Notes: generated from the letters alone by a model not told the origin. 64,000 bases of DNA from Calditrichia bacterium (GCA_028284445.1 JANQRS010000021.1:62001-126000); one strand, 5' to 3'; shown: positions 50,340 through 59,262, numbered from the stretch's first letter. Numbers and translations: made by a program.

Positions 50340-50747
50340 ATGCCCGAAGAAGTTACGTTCAACGAAAGGGACGGGATTTACGAAGTTCGATCCTATGGCC
50401 ACGTCACGTATCAGGATCTTTGCTATTCTCTGGATCAGATTTTAAGTCACCGCCCTGAATCTGGCCACAAAATCGTGCTTGTGGACACGCGGGAACAGGA
50501 AACAATAGACAGTTTTGCCAAGTACCACCAATTCATTTCCGATTTGCCCAGTACATTGATCGTAGCAGTTCTCGTGAACGACTCTTCGATATCATGGAAA
50601 AATCAACAGTTCGGTGAGAACACTGCAATAAATCGAGGCAAGCTTTTTCGGATGTTTAGTCATAAATCGGACGCACTGGCTTGGCTTGCTCGCTTTTCAG
50701 ACAAAGTGACGAAGACAGACTTTTCAGCGGCTTCCAGCAGTCGTTGA
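50340..50747 (+). CDS. SpoIIAA-like (STAS-fold) protein
   Basis: 135 residues from ATG 50340, with a perfect AGGAGGT SD (an upstream in-frame ATG at 50310 has none). Sequence order VTFNERDGIYEVRSYGHVTYQDLCYSL, HKIVLVDTREQET and a LFRMFSHKSDALAWL C-terminus matches SpoIIAA-like stress-type proteins whose STAS-like fold binds membranes or lipids. A terminator follows at 50754. Confidence 0.75.
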   Translation: MPEEVTFNERDGIYEVRSYGHVTYQDLCYSLDQILSHRPESGHKIVLVDTREQETIDSFAKYHQFISDLPSTLIVAVLVNDSSISWKNQQFGENTAINRGKLFRMFSHKSDALAWLARFSDKVTKTDFSAASSSR

Positions 50748-50753
50748 CATTCC

Positions 50754-50784
50754 AGAGCCGCTCCAGCAATGGGGCGGTTTTTTA
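50754..50784 (+). terminator. Rho-independent terminator of the SpoIIAA-like gene
   Basis: GCCGCTCC/GGGGCGG stem, AGCAAT loop, then T6. The broken matrixin gene starts immediately after it and so has no promoter of its own in the remaining space. Confidence 0.92.
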
Positions 50785-51379
50785 TTGATGCAGTGTATCA
50801 GCGACCAGACTCCTACAAGTGGTGAGAAGGATATCCTGTCAACCGAAAACACGGACAACCTGTCAAGAGGTACGCCGGGAGTTGTTATTGAGCAAGTTGA
50901 AGTCAATTTCGGTTATGAGACAGCGTGGAAAGTGGCCGGCCGGGAGTATCCGGTAACCTGGGCATTTGATCTTAGCGGATATGTTCAGGGAACATTCGGC
51001 GGATTGAATATTTGCGATGCAGCATATGCAGTGCAAGATGCCGCGCAGAAATGGAATGATGACACGGGAATCGAAATTTTCAGATATGTTGGTGGGCCAA
51101 TAATGGTTGGCTCAGCTAGACGGTTTCAATACAACAGCCCTTCATGAATTTGGCCACGTGCCAGGCCTCCGACATAATACTTATTACTATATAGCCTGCC
51201 CTCCGCTTGCGAGCCGATTCGGAAGGACTGGCACTGTCCATGATCCTAATTCTATAATGACATCTGAAGGCGCCAGAAGCTTTGCATTGTCTGCGGCAGA
51301 CATTGATGCTGCACAGAATTGGTTAAGCGGAGAAGAAGGAGAGTCACCCTGTGATGTTTGCCAAGTAAACTGTGACTAA
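50785..51379 (+). pseudogene. Broken matrixin-like metalloprotease (frameshift plus internal loss)
   Basis: Two frames split one protein. The first (50785-51147) has the matrixin N-domain pattern PVTWAFDLSGYVQGTFGGLN and AVQDAAQKWNDDTGIEIFRYVGGP; the second (51107-51379) has the zinc motif TALHEFGHVPGLRHN (HExxHxxGxxH) and the Met-turn NSIMTSEG. The ~50 residues normally between these blocks are missing, there is no signal peptide, and the gene starts directly after a terminator with no SD. The C-terminal CDVCQVNCD is unusual. I read this as decayed, not programmed frameshifting. Confidence 0.75.
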
Positions 51380-51760
51380 TGGTTTAGAGTCGCTGCTTCA
51401 ACAAAAAGGCCGCTCTAATCGGGCGGCCTACAATCCTCACTGTAGTTATGACAGTTGTGACATTGAGCCTCTTTACTCAAGTCGAAACGAAGCATGCATC
51501 GGCAGAGCAAGAAGAAGATAGATCCAAATACTTTGGAATATGAGTTCTTTGAATTATTTAAGGAGTTTTCCACAGCTAAGGCATTAAAGTAAATCTAAAA
51601 CCCAAAATCCACTGAATTATCGCAGTCATCCCACACCTAGTCCCTTTCCAGCTAGTTTCCAATGTCAACCAATATTACCTAAATCATCAACTATTCTTGG
51701 CATTATCTCGACAATATTGTGACCCTCGCCAACAAATAAGAACCAATACTACTCTGAATT
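51380..51760 (+). other. Accessory intergenic stretch with a possible 32-residue ORF
   Basis: 381 bp. A hairpin AGGCCGC/GCGGCCT (51407-51429) lies after the matrixin remnant; its minus-strand tail is T-rich. An ORF of 32 residues (51494-51592; MHRQSKKKIDPNTLEYEF...) is open but has no SD. Base composition is lower in G+C than in the neighbouring genes. Confidence 0.4.
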
Positions 51761-51946
51761 ATGGGCGGACTTATAGCAGCAGCCTTGGTATTTCTTGGGG
51801 CTACCTACAGCATAGTCAACGCCCTTAATAATTGGCGCTACCGCCAAGAAGTTGATGATTTTTCTGGCGGCGCCGGCACTTTAGTGGTTTGATTTGCATT
51901 TATATTAGTTGCTGTTAAGATTTACAAATATTTTGACATGCCCTAA
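51761..51946 (+). pseudogene. Small membrane-protein gene interrupted by in-frame TGA
   Basis: The frame from ATG 51761 reads 43 residues (MGGLIAAALVFLGATYSIVN... ending GTLVV), then TGA at 51890-51892, then continues open for 17 residues with a hydrophobic FAFILVAVKIYKYF. Restoring TGA to a sense codon would give a 61-62-residue two-helix membrane protein. The TGA is in a hydrophobic, not redox, context, so nonsense mutation is more likely than recoding. Confidence 0.4.
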
Positions 51947-51958
51947 GTAGGAGAAGAG

Positions 51959-52152
51959 TTGGGAGTTTTGGGAAATATTGTAGAAGGAGTGTTTCTCGCC
52001 GGAATTGCTGGAGGATTGGCGTATTTAGCAAACTGGATAGTGTGCGGCGATGGCAGCAAGCAGCCCTGAGATTGGCAGAACCACCACAATTAATTGATCC
52101 AATTGAACAAGAAAAAGAATACCACGAAGCGCACGGCTTCGATTGGGAGTGA
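51959..52152 (+). pseudogene. Frameshifted small membrane-protein gene
   Basis: TTG 51959 follows AGGAG and reads GVLGNIVEGVFLAGIAGGLA, then runs to a stop. The next frame continues VRRWQQAALRLAEPPQLIDP and EKEYHEAHGFDWE to TGA 52150. The switch occurs at GTGTGCGG (~52040), where a duplicated TG explains the shift. Together ~64 residues with an N-terminal helix and a conserved-looking acidic tail. Confidence 0.4.
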
Positions 52153-52157
52153 AGAAT

Positions 52158-52916
52158 ATGATCAATCAAGAAAATCCAGTACTTAAATTACATGACGTGA
52201 TGATTCAAATTTCAAAAGAACCAGACGCCAATCCAATCCATGATGTCCTGGCAAAAATCTTTAAGTTGGAGAAACCATCGGTTATTGAGGTACTTCAGAC
52301 TTGGACTCAAGTAAATGCTTTGTGGGAAGAGGCAAAATCGCTATTGGCAGAGTTGCCTGAAGAATTTCGGAAAGAGGTTGATTCGTGCTACAAAAGGCTT
52401 GCTAATATATTTAATCTCGCAAGCTTTGGATCCCAGGTAAAAATCCTCAAACAGCACATTTACGAAAGTGATTTGAAAGCTTTGAGGATGTGCGGATTAA
52501 TGGTAGGGGAGAATTATCCAAGAACGAAATACAAAAAAGCTGATCTGAAGGAGATTGGGAAAGCGTTAAATGATTTAGCCGAAAAACTTCTACATGATTC
52601 CCCGAATTTAGACAAGGGCTTACGTGACACTCTATTGCTTCATGTCACTGCTGCTCAAAGAGCCATCCATTTGCATAAGTGGTTTGGCGATCAATATTTA
52701 AGAGACGAATTCAAGAAAGCCCTCGGGACGGCATTTGTCGATAATGAGGAGATGAGAGCTGCCTGCGAATCAGAAGCGGTAATTGACTTTTGGACGGCCT
52801 TCGGTAGGATTGCGGATGTTCTCGATGTCGGCTCAGTGTTTCTGCAGATCATGGGACCACACTTTCCGACGCTTGCCGCCCACATACCGGCTCTCGCTGA
52901 ACATATCGTAAAATAA
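52158..52916 (+). CDS. Unrecognised all-helical soluble protein
   Basis: 252 residues from ATG 52158 (GGGAG 8 bp upstream). No signal peptide or TM. Predicted helical throughout (VIEVLQTWTQVNALWEEAKSL, DLKEIGKALNDLAEKLLHDS, RDTLLLHVTAAQRAIHLHKW). No motifs I recognise. It sits in a stretch of decayed and orphan genes with lower G+C, suggesting an accessory cargo gene. A terminator follows at 52961. Confidence 0.65.
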   Translation: MINQENPVLKLHDVMIQISKEPDANPIHDVLAKIFKLEKPSVIEVLQTWTQVNALWEEAKSLLAELPEEFRKEVDSCYKRLANIFNLASFGSQVKILKQHIYESDLKALRMCGLMVGENYPRTKYKKADLKEIGKALNDLAEKLLHDSPNLDKGLRDTLLLHVTAAQRAIHLHKWFGDQYLRDEFKKALGTAFVDNEEMRAACESEAVIDFWTAFGRIADVLDVGSVFLQIMGPHFPTLAAHIPALAEHIVK

Positions 52917-52960
52917 TTTTGCAGTCCTCGCCACCACAACCTGCGCGCTCCGATTAGGTG

Positions 52961-52989
52961 GCCTGTCCTGAAAAGGGCAGGCTTTTTAT
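52961..52989 (+). terminator. Rho-independent terminator
   Basis: GCCTGTCC/GGGCAGGC stem with TGAAAA loop and T5 tail, after the orphan helical gene. Confidence 0.9.
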
Positions 52990-53068
52990 TGATATTGTCG
53001 CAGAAAGGATTTCCTAATGAATAAGGAAGTTAAGATTGTAGGAGAAGCCATGTTTTGACGCGCTAATC

Positions 53069-53338
53069 TTAGTCCAAAAGTGAAGACACGGGACCACCTT
53101 CTCTGAGACACAATTTCCCAATTGTCCCGTCTGTTCCTTTGCAATCCCTGCAGAATAAACGCGGAACCCTACACGGGCCCTCCATGCTGTCTTTGTTAAC
53201 ACAGACTTCGCTTTGTTCTTCAATGGTCCTGGCATTGCAATCCGTGCAATAAATTGGACACAGTCCTTCCTTTTTCGGAGGTGGATTAGTCTTTGTCTGA
53301 CGTGTTTGAAAACCAAGCAGCCTTTTTAGAAACTTCAT
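53069..53338 (-). CDS. Small Cys-rich putative zinc-binding protein
   Basis: 89 residues. Cysteine pattern C-x3-C-x2-C (CPIYCTDC), then C, C, and C-x2-C (FCRDC) plus one more C, a zinc-ribbon-like arrangement. The basic N-terminus (MKFLKRLLGFQTRQTK) has no clear signal. No SD is evident. Orphan, accessory region. Confidence 0.5.
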   Translation of the reverse strand: MKFLKRLLGFQTRQTKTNPPPKKEGLCPIYCTDCNARTIEEQSEVCVNKDSMEGPCRVPRLFCRDCKGTDGTIGKLCLREGGPVSSLLD

Positions 53339-53478
53339 CATGAAATGAATTTAATGGTTCTGTGGCAAACCATCAATCTAAATTGCTACTCTACAGCTGC
53401 CTGAGGGCAGCTTCCTTGCATTTTTCCACCCGCCTCATTATTATCTAACTCCTACGGATCAATCAAACAAAGATAGCT

Positions 53479-54570
53479 ATGCGGTTTTCATCGACACCAG
53501 AATCGGCTTTGAAGCTGGAAGTAACAGTGCTTGCCATTATCGAGACAGTCCTCTCGGTTGGGCTGTATATTGGCATGAGCCTGTTTGTGTGGGAGTCGTT
53601 CAGGTTTTTGGGGTTGGCGATTTTGTTGGCGCCGTTGACTTTGTTGCGGACGCAGAAGAGTGCGGAGTGGGGGTTAAAGACCTTCGACAATTTCTGGGAC
53701 AAATTGGAGGATGTAGATGGAAATATCATAGTTCAATTTATTCAGTATTCTCTGGCAATCTTATACACTTTATTTGCCGGGCCAATTCTTAGGACAATCG
53801 CCATCGCTTATTGGTCTTTTGCAAAGCCTCGTACAACTCTATTTGCCATCCCGGGTAACTGGTTGCGCCAAAGTCTTTGTATTGACTTTTTTCATCCACC
53901 AGAAATTTTGCCTTTAGATGCATCAGACAAAGGTGCCGACAGAATAATCAACTTCTATGGTATAAAGCGAATTGACTACTCAACAGGTAATGAATGGTTT
54001 GATAAGAACTGGAGATTGATCGGCATTCCTACTTACATGGTTATCATATATAGTCTTCCCCTTTTATATCGCATCACCTTCAAAGCCACGTCAATAGTAT
54101 ACCTACCACTAATTTGGCTAATCCACTCGACTGTTTCGGCCGCAGATACTGTCAAGAAGCGTCTTGAGAGAATCACTAAAGGTGAATTAGAGAAACTGCG
54201 TCGCTGGATATCTTTGCTAATCCTGCCCTTCCTTGCAGCAAAAATTGCATTGGTGCAAGGACTGTTGGACGCCACCTTTATCATAGGCATGTTCCCGAGC
54301 GAAGAGATTGCACAGTTGTTCATTTTCCCGGATTCATGGCCGATCTGGCAAGTTATGCTCGCGATTGACGCCATACTGACAATTTGCCTCTTCTATTTTG
54401 CAGACAAAGCTCTCGCTGATTTGGAACACGGAGGAGGCTTCTCCGAGAAGGCGATCGATGGCACTATCAAGGCTGTCACTTTTCTCCGTGGTGCCGGCGC
54501 ACTGGCGGCAATTGTGTTTGGGTTCATTTGGGCGGTGCAGTTAGCAGGTTTTTCGGCTACTTGGCTGTAA
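53479..54570 (+). CDS. Polytopic membrane protein, unknown function
   Basis: 363 residues with about seven hydrophobic helices: VLAIIETVLSVGLYIGMSLFV (~15), FLGLAILLAPLTLL (~43), FIQYSLAILYTLFAGPI (~85), TYMVIIYSLPLLYRI, IWLIHSTVSAAD, LLILPFLAAKIALVQGLL and ILTICLFYFADKALADL, then a terminal helix GAGALAAIVFGFIWAVQLAGF. A long charged loop (~110-180) lies between TM3 and TM4. No transporter or enzyme motif recognised; no SD. Confidence 0.65.
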   Translation: MRFSSTPESALKLEVTVLAIIETVLSVGLYIGMSLFVWESFRFLGLAILLAPLTLLRTQKSAEWGLKTFDNFWDKLEDVDGNIIVQFIQYSLAILYTLFAGPILRTIAIAYWSFAKPRTTLFAIPGNWLRQSLCIDFFHPPEILPLDASDKGADRIINFYGIKRIDYSTGNEWFDKNWRLIGIPTYMVIIYSLPLLYRITFKATSIVYLPLIWLIHSTVSAADTVKKRLERITKGELEKLRRWISLLILPFLAAKIALVQGLLDATFIIGMFPSEEIAQLFIFPDSWPIWQVMLAIDAILTICLFYFADKALADLEHGGGFSEKAIDGTIKAVTFLRGAGALAAIVFGFIWAVQLAGFSATWL

Positions 54571-54583
54571 ACAAAATATTTTT

Positions 54584-54721
54584 ATGGAATCCCGCCTCCT
54601 TCGACATCTATGTAATATGAAACCAGATAAAGGTGACCCGATTATCGCGCTAATGGACGGCTGGTCCTACCTGTGGGATTTAGACTTGATGCCGGCAGAT
54701 CCGGATTATCCGCGGAAGTGA
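54584..54721 (+). CDS. Possible 45-residue ORF
   Basis: MESRLLRHLCNMKPDKGDP followed by a Trp/Asp-rich C-terminus (GWSYLWDLDLMPADPDY). No SD; internal ATG at 54617. Low confidence. Confidence 0.25.
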   Translation: MESRLLRHLCNMKPDKGDPIIALMDGWSYLWDLDLMPADPDYPRK

Positions 54722-54779
54722 GAGAGGGTGGTTTGCCTTCAAATTGGCAAATCATGTCTGTTCTTCAGGAACTTTCCTC

Positions 54780-54887
54780 TTAGATGCCCAAAACAAAGGC
54801 GACGATCGCCGCAAATAGCAGGATTAAGACATCTTTCCCGCCGCCCCATATAGCGGCGATAATGCCCGATAATGTATCTTCTGCCAT
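54780..54887 (-). CDS. Possible 35-residue single-helix membrane peptide
   Basis: Reads MAEDTLSGIIAAIWGGGKDV then LILLFAAIVAFVLGI to TAA. The composition (polar start, one clean hydrophobic helix) resembles real small membrane proteins, but no SD is visible. Confidence 0.3.
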   Translation of the reverse strand: MAEDTLSGIIAAIWGGGKDVLILLFAAIVAFVLGI

Positions 54888-54939
54888 CTAACCGGATCTA
54901 ACTATTGTCAGCGAGTTCAACAACAGAAAGGAATTTGAC

Positions 54940-55617
54940 ATGACTCATGTATTGAACAATAAGTTAGGCCTTGATATACCGAAGATTGATCAATCAGTGC
55001 CGGCGAAGCTTGAGACAGCCACCTTTGCCCTTGGTTGATTTTGGGGACCCGACTCCCAATTTGGGGGTTTGAATGGCGTCTTCCGCACGCGGGTAGGCTA
55101 TACTGGCGGAACGACGCCCAGCCCGACTTATCGATCCATTGGCGATCACACGGAGACACTGCAAGTAGATTTTGATCCAATAGTTATTAGCTACGAGGAC
55201 TTACTGGAGATATTTTGGGCATCACATTCGCCGGTTCGATCAGCATGGGCAACGCAGTATAAAGCAGCGATCTTTGTTGGTAGCGACGCGCAGCGCGAGC
55301 GAGCGGTTGCATCAGCGGAGCGCCAAAAGCAAAAGCTCGGTAAGAAAATCACCACCGAAATTCTGCCGCTGGAGCGATTCTATATTGCCGAAGACTATCA
55401 CCAGAAGTATTATCTGCAAATGCATCGTGAATTGAATGCCGCAATGACCTCCATCTATCCGCAGATCGCCGACTTCACCAAGTCTACGGCTGTGGCCAAA
55501 ATAAATGGGCTGATGGCTGGCCATGGACGGGAGCAACTGGAATTCATCTTGCCTTTATTAGGGCTGGACGACGATTTGCAACGTAAACTCGCTGCTTTGG
55601 TGAGGCTTTCTGCATAG
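54940..55617 (+). CDS. msrA: Peptide methionine sulfoxide reductase A, selenocysteine-containing (UGA at 55036-55038)
   Basis: 225 residues including one UGA-coded residue (33), from ATG 54940 with AAAGGA 7 bp upstream. The N-terminus (THVLNNKLGLDIPKI...LETATFALG) runs in the same frame into TGA, then FWGPDSQFGGLNGVFRTRVG and YTGG. In MsrA this position is the catalytic cysteine of GCFWG. The rest has all the MsrA blocks: HTETLQVDFDP, LLEIFWASHSP, QYKAAIF and EDYHQKYY. The protein has no cysteine at all, so Sec33 would be its only redox residue. A 7-bp hairpin lies 13 nt after the UGA. Automatic callers would start at 55069 and lose the active site. Confidence 0.85.
55051..55069 (+). other. 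Hairpin after the MsrA UGA, SECIS candidate
   Basis: GACTCCC pairs with GGGGGTT (7 pairs including G-U) around AATTT, loop at 20-24 nt after the UGA. The distance suits a bacterial SECIS, but the loop lacks the usual early G, so this is provisional. Confidence 0.35.
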
Positions 55618-55661
55618 CTGGAACCAAGGTGGTTGTTTCGATACTTGGATTGAGGTGCTGG

Positions 55662-55709
55662 GCAATCCCCCCTTTATGTCCCCCCGTGGGGACATAAAGG
55701 GGGGATTGC
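55662..55709. repeat. Dispersed palindrome, class A (copy 5)
   Basis: GCAATCCCCCCTTTATGTCC, C/G centre, and complement ending GGGGGGATTGC; the inner word TTTATG differs from the TCTATC of other copies but both arms changed together. Confidence 0.93.
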
Positions 55710-55845
55710 TTCTTTGTAGCTCGAATATTGGAAACACTGTGAACCAAACGCAAAAATGCACTTGCCGAACCTCGGAGCGATCCTTACATTGTGGCTTACT
55801 TTTAATTGAATCAACCTATTGGCTCTGACAGAGAAATGAATTGCT

Positions 55846-57657
55846 ATGAAACCAAAAGTCGACAAAGAATCCCATCTTTATAAGCTGCGCCATTCATTGG
55901 CGCACATTATGGCTCAAGCCGTCCTGCAAATTCGCCCGGATGCCAAGCTTGGATTTGGTCCCCCAATCGAAACCGGCTTTTACTACGATTTCGATTTTGG
56001 CGATAACCCGGTTAGCGAAGATGATTTTAAGGATATCACCAAACGAATGCAGAAAATTGTCAAGGAGAAACAGCCATTTGAGCGCAGCTGGATGACTTTG
56101 GATGAAGCAACTAAGCACTTATCAGAAACTGATCAGTCGTACAAGATTGAATACGCAACCGAACTGGTAGAATCCGGCCGCTCCGACGACGGTAAGCTTG
56201 GCTTTTATACCAATGGTCCTTTTGTCGATATGTGCGAAGGACCGCACCTCGAACACACCGGACAAGTGCCAAAGGGCGTTTTCAAGCTGGACAAAATGGC
56301 AGGCAGCTACTGGCGTGGTGATGAAAAGCGTCCGCAGCTCACCCGTATTTACGCCATCGCTTACGAAACACCTGCTGAAGTTAAAGATTACATCAAGCGC
56401 CGGGAACTCGCCATGCAGCGGGATCACCGCCGTCTTGGCAGCAAGCTGGATATTTTCTTCATTGATGATGAAGTTGGCACCGGGCTGCCGCTTTGGATGC
56501 CGAATGGCACCGTCATCCGCGATTCACTGGAAGCCTGGGCACGTGAGGAAGAATTTAAGGCGGGTTATGAGCGAGTGTCTACGCCGTCGATCACCAAGTC
56601 GAGTCTCTATTTTCGTTCCGGCCACCTTCCCTATTATAAAGACGGGATGTTTCCCCCAATGCAGGTGGACGAGGATGACGAATATTATCTGCGGCCGATG
56701 AATTGTCCGCATCATCATAAGATTTATGCGGCACGGCCACGCAGCTATCGCGATCTCCCGCTGCGCATTGCGGAGTATGGTGATACCTATCGCTACGAGA
56801 AGCATGGTTCGCTGGCTGGCCTCCTTCGCGTCCGTGCGATGTGCATGAATGACGCCCATATTTATTGTGAGCACGAGCAGGTGCGCGATGAGCTTCGGGC
56901 AGTCATCGAAATGTATAAACGCTACTACAGTCACCTGCGTATCGGTGAATTTCGGGTGCGCCTGTCGCTGCATAGCCAGGATAGTGAAAAATTTGTCGAC
57001 AACGAAGAAGACTGGCTACGGAGCGAGCAGATCGTTCGTGAAGTATTGGAAGAGATGGGTATTGAATTTGAGGAGGAACCTGGAGAAGCAGCATTTTACG
57101 GTCCGAAGATCGATATCCAGATCCGCAATTTACTGGGCCGGGAAGAAACCGTTTCCACTTGCCAGCTAGACTTTGTAATGGCGGAGCGCTTCGACCTCAC
57201 CTATACGTCTGACGACGGCACGCCCAAGCGTCCGTACATTATCCATCGCGCGCCCTTATCCACCCATGAACGCTTTGTGTCGTTCCTGATCGAGTTCTAT
57301 GGCGGTGCTTTCCCAACCTGGATGGCCCCAACCCAGGTGCGCATTTTGCCAATCAACGAAGACGTCGTCGATTATGCCAATGAGATTCGCGACCAGCTTC
57401 GCGGAAAGCTCTTCCGGGCGGAAGTTGATGACAGCAGTAACAGCTTCAATAAGAAGGTGCGAACGGCAGTCACCAGCAAAATTCCCAATATTTGGATCAT
57501 TGGTGGCAACGAAGCAGAGAACCGTTCGGTCACCTGGCGTCGCTACGCAGCAGAAGCGCAGCAAACGCTGGCTCTCGACAAGGCAGTGGCGACATTGGTT
57601 CAGCTGCGCGATGAGCGAATGATGGATAATTTTGACGATGTGGAACTGCCGGGATAG
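55846..57657 (+). CDS. thrS: Threonyl-tRNA synthetase without TGS domain
   Basis: 603 residues. It opens directly with the editing domain (HSLAHIMAQAV, with HxxxH at ~16-20, and MCEGPHL ~132), so the ~60-residue TGS domain of most bacterial ThrRS is absent. Class II catalytic motifs: motif 2-type RPMNCPHHHKIY (~282, zinc Cys), RYEKHGSLAGLLRVRAM (~335), HSQDSEKFVDNEEDW (~390), and motif 3 HRAPLSTHERFVSFLIE (~485). Zinc ligands Cys, His and His are visible. An anticodon-binding domain follows (~510-603: VRILPINEDVVDYANEIRDQL). Essential housekeeping gene. Confidence 0.95.
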   Translation: MKPKVDKESHLYKLRHSLAHIMAQAVLQIRPDAKLGFGPPIETGFYYDFDFGDNPVSEDDFKDITKRMQKIVKEKQPFERSWMTLDEATKHLSETDQSYKIEYATELVESGRSDDGKLGFYTNGPFVDMCEGPHLEHTGQVPKGVFKLDKMAGSYWRGDEKRPQLTRIYAIAYETPAEVKDYIKRRELAMQRDHRRLGSKLDIFFIDDEVGTGLPLWMPNGTVIRDSLEAWAREEEFKAGYERVSTPSITKSSLYFRSGHLPYYKDGMFPPMQVDEDDEYYLRPMNCPHHHKIYAARPRSYRDLPLRIAEYGDTYRYEKHGSLAGLLRVRAMCMNDAHIYCEHEQVRDELRAVIEMYKRYYSHLRIGEFRVRLSLHSQDSEKFVDNEEDWLRSEQIVREVLEEMGIEFEEEPGEAAFYGPKIDIQIRNLLGREETVSTCQLDFVMAERFDLTYTSDDGTPKRPYIIHRAPLSTHERFVSFLIEFYGGAFPTWMAPTQVRILPINEDVVDYANEIRDQLRGKLFRAEVDDSSNSFNKKVRTAVTSKIPNIWIIGGNEAENRSVTWRRYAAEAQQTLALDKAVATLVQLRDERMMDNFDDVELPG

Positions 57658-57691
57658 GAGTGGCAGACTGGCGCAATTCAGTTTTAAATGC

Positions 57692-57737
57692 AACATCCCC
57701 CTGTCTCCGCTTTCGAAGGGGGATGCAGGGGGATGTT
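57692..57737. repeat. Dispersed palindrome, class B (copy 5)
   Basis: AACATCCCCCTGTCTCCG, CTTTCGAAGG centre, GGGGATGCAGGGGGATGTT; imperfect in the middle of one arm. It lies between convergent thrS and the MATE gene. Confidence 0.87.
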
Positions 57738-57753
57738 CAATTTTGAGGTCACG

Positions 57754-59115
57754 TCAATCGGCAAACCGAACAATCTGCTCTTTGCTTGACAAGTAGAAGA
57801 ACCGCGCGCTATGGGCAAATGCTGCAACAGTCAAGCCGCCAATTAAGCCAATCCACAAGCCAGCCGCCCCCATACCTTTGGTGATTCCAAGATAATAGCC
57901 AAGCGGAATCCCTGCCACCCAATAGGCAAAGGCATTTACAAACATTGGAATACGGGTATCTTTCAGACCACGCAACGCCCCCGCGGCACTGACCTGGATA
58001 CCGTCCGAAAGCTGAAAAATAGCTGCAGAGAAAAGCAGGGTTGAAGCCAAGGCAATTACCTCGCTTTCGTTGGTATAAATCCCCACGATCTTCTCCGGAA
58101 TGATGAACATGATCAATGCCGTCACAATCATGGTTGCGGCGGACATAACCAGGCCCACCTGGCCGGCAAGCCGTGAAGCATCAAGCGCCTGACGTCCAAT
58201 GTGGAAACCAACCCGTGATGTGGTTGCCAGGCTCAAACCGAGTGGAATCATGAATGTCGTTGAGGCAATGCTGATGGCAATTTGATGTGAGGCAGTTTCA
58301 ACAACGCCAATGCCGCCGACCAGCAAGGCGACCAGGGCAAACATGCTGACTTCCATACCGAAGCTTACACCGTTGGGCACACCAATTTTCAATATTTCCC
58401 GAATAAAGTTGCTGCCCAGTCCGCGGATACGATCAAATAAGTTGAACTCTGCATATCGACGACTGAAGCGTATATACAAAAACAGAGAGATGGAAATTGT
58501 ATACCAAATAATGGTCGTTGCCCAGCCGGCACCAATGGCGCCTAGCTTCGGGAATCCCAGCTTCCCCCACATCAAGCAGTAGTTTGCGGCTATGTTGATT
58601 GGGATTCCGAGGAAGGCGAAATACATGTTCGGCTTCGTCAACGAAACGCCCTCATTGAAGAAGCGCAGAATCTGAAAAGCAAAGGCAGCCGGTAGACTCC
58701 AGGACAACGCCTGCAAGTAACCCAGGGAAATAGGCACAATTTCGGGATCAATTTCCATAAATTGCATGAAGGCATCAGTATTGCGCACCAGGAGGAAGCA
58801 GGGCAAGACGAAAAGTTGACTGAGCAACAATCCCTGCCAGAAGGTCGGCGCGAGATTCTTCAGCCGGCCAGCGCCATAGTCCTGGGCCACCATAGGGCTC
58901 ACTGCGAGCAAAATGCCCATCACGATGATAAAGAGCGGCATGTAGAGGCTGCGTCCGACGGCAATAGCGGCCAGGTCAAGCGCACTGAGGTTCCCCGCCA
59001 TTATGGTGTCAATGACGCCAAAAGAAATGAAGGCCAATTGCCCCAACACAATGGGAATACCAAGGCGAGTTGTTTCCCGAATTTCATTTACAAAAAGGCT
59101 GTCTTCCGCTTTCAC
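57754..59115 (-). CDS. MATE-family multidrug/sodium antiporter (NorM-like)
   Basis: About 453 residues from GTG 59115, with AGAGGGG upstream (GTG 59133 would be inside the SD). Twelve hydrophobic helices in two halves: GIPIVLGQLAFISFGVIDTIM (TM1), AIAVGRSLYMPLFIIVMGIL (TM2), and second-half GVPNGVSFGMEVSMFALVAL. Conserved MATE features: DTIMAGNLSALDLAA near the N-terminus and PLGLSLATTSRVGFHIGR-type TM8 block. Exports cationic drugs or metabolites with Na+ or H+. No regulator is adjacent. Confidence 0.9.
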   Translation of the reverse strand: MKAEDSLFVNEIRETTRLGIPIVLGQLAFISFGVIDTIMAGNLSALDLAAIAVGRSLYMPLFIIVMGILLAVSPMVAQDYGAGRLKNLAPTFWQGLLLSQLFVLPCFLLVRNTDAFMQFMEIDPEIVPISLGYLQALSWSLPAAFAFQILRFFNEGVSLTKPNMYFAFLGIPINIAANYCLMWGKLGFPKLGAIGAGWATTIIWYTISISLFLYIRFSRRYAEFNLFDRIRGLGSNFIREILKIGVPNGVSFGMEVSMFALVALLVGGIGVVETASHQIAISIASTTFMIPLGLSLATTSRVGFHIGRQALDASRLAGQVGLVMSAATMIVTALIMFIIPEKIVGIYTNESEVIALASTLLFSAAIFQLSDGIQVSAAGALRGLKDTRIPMFVNAFAYWVAGIPLGYYLGITKGMGAAGLWIGLIGGLTVAAFAHSARFFYLSSKEQIVRFAD

Positions 59116-59262
59116 TCCATCCCCTCTCAGCACAATCGTTTCTGCTTTAGCTCAATGTGAGCATCAAAGGTAGAGAGAGGACGTGATAAAACCAGCGAAT
59201 TTTTATTTTTAGGAAGCATGCCCACACATCCCCCTTAGGGAGATATATGATCCCGGACCGCA

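Noticed and set aside
50785..51379. Programmed ribosomal frameshift in the matrixin gene
   Set aside because: No slippery heptamer is evident and the mid-domain is missing, so decay explains the break better.
51761..51946. Third selenoprotein at TGA 51890
   Set aside because: The codon lies in a hydrophobic stretch without redox context or clear SECIS hairpin; nonsense mutation in a decaying region is more likely.
51380..52990. Integron attC-like hairpins between small genes
   Set aside because: The hairpins look like bidirectional or rho-independent terminators; no GTTRRRY/RYYYAAC core pairs and no integrase were found.
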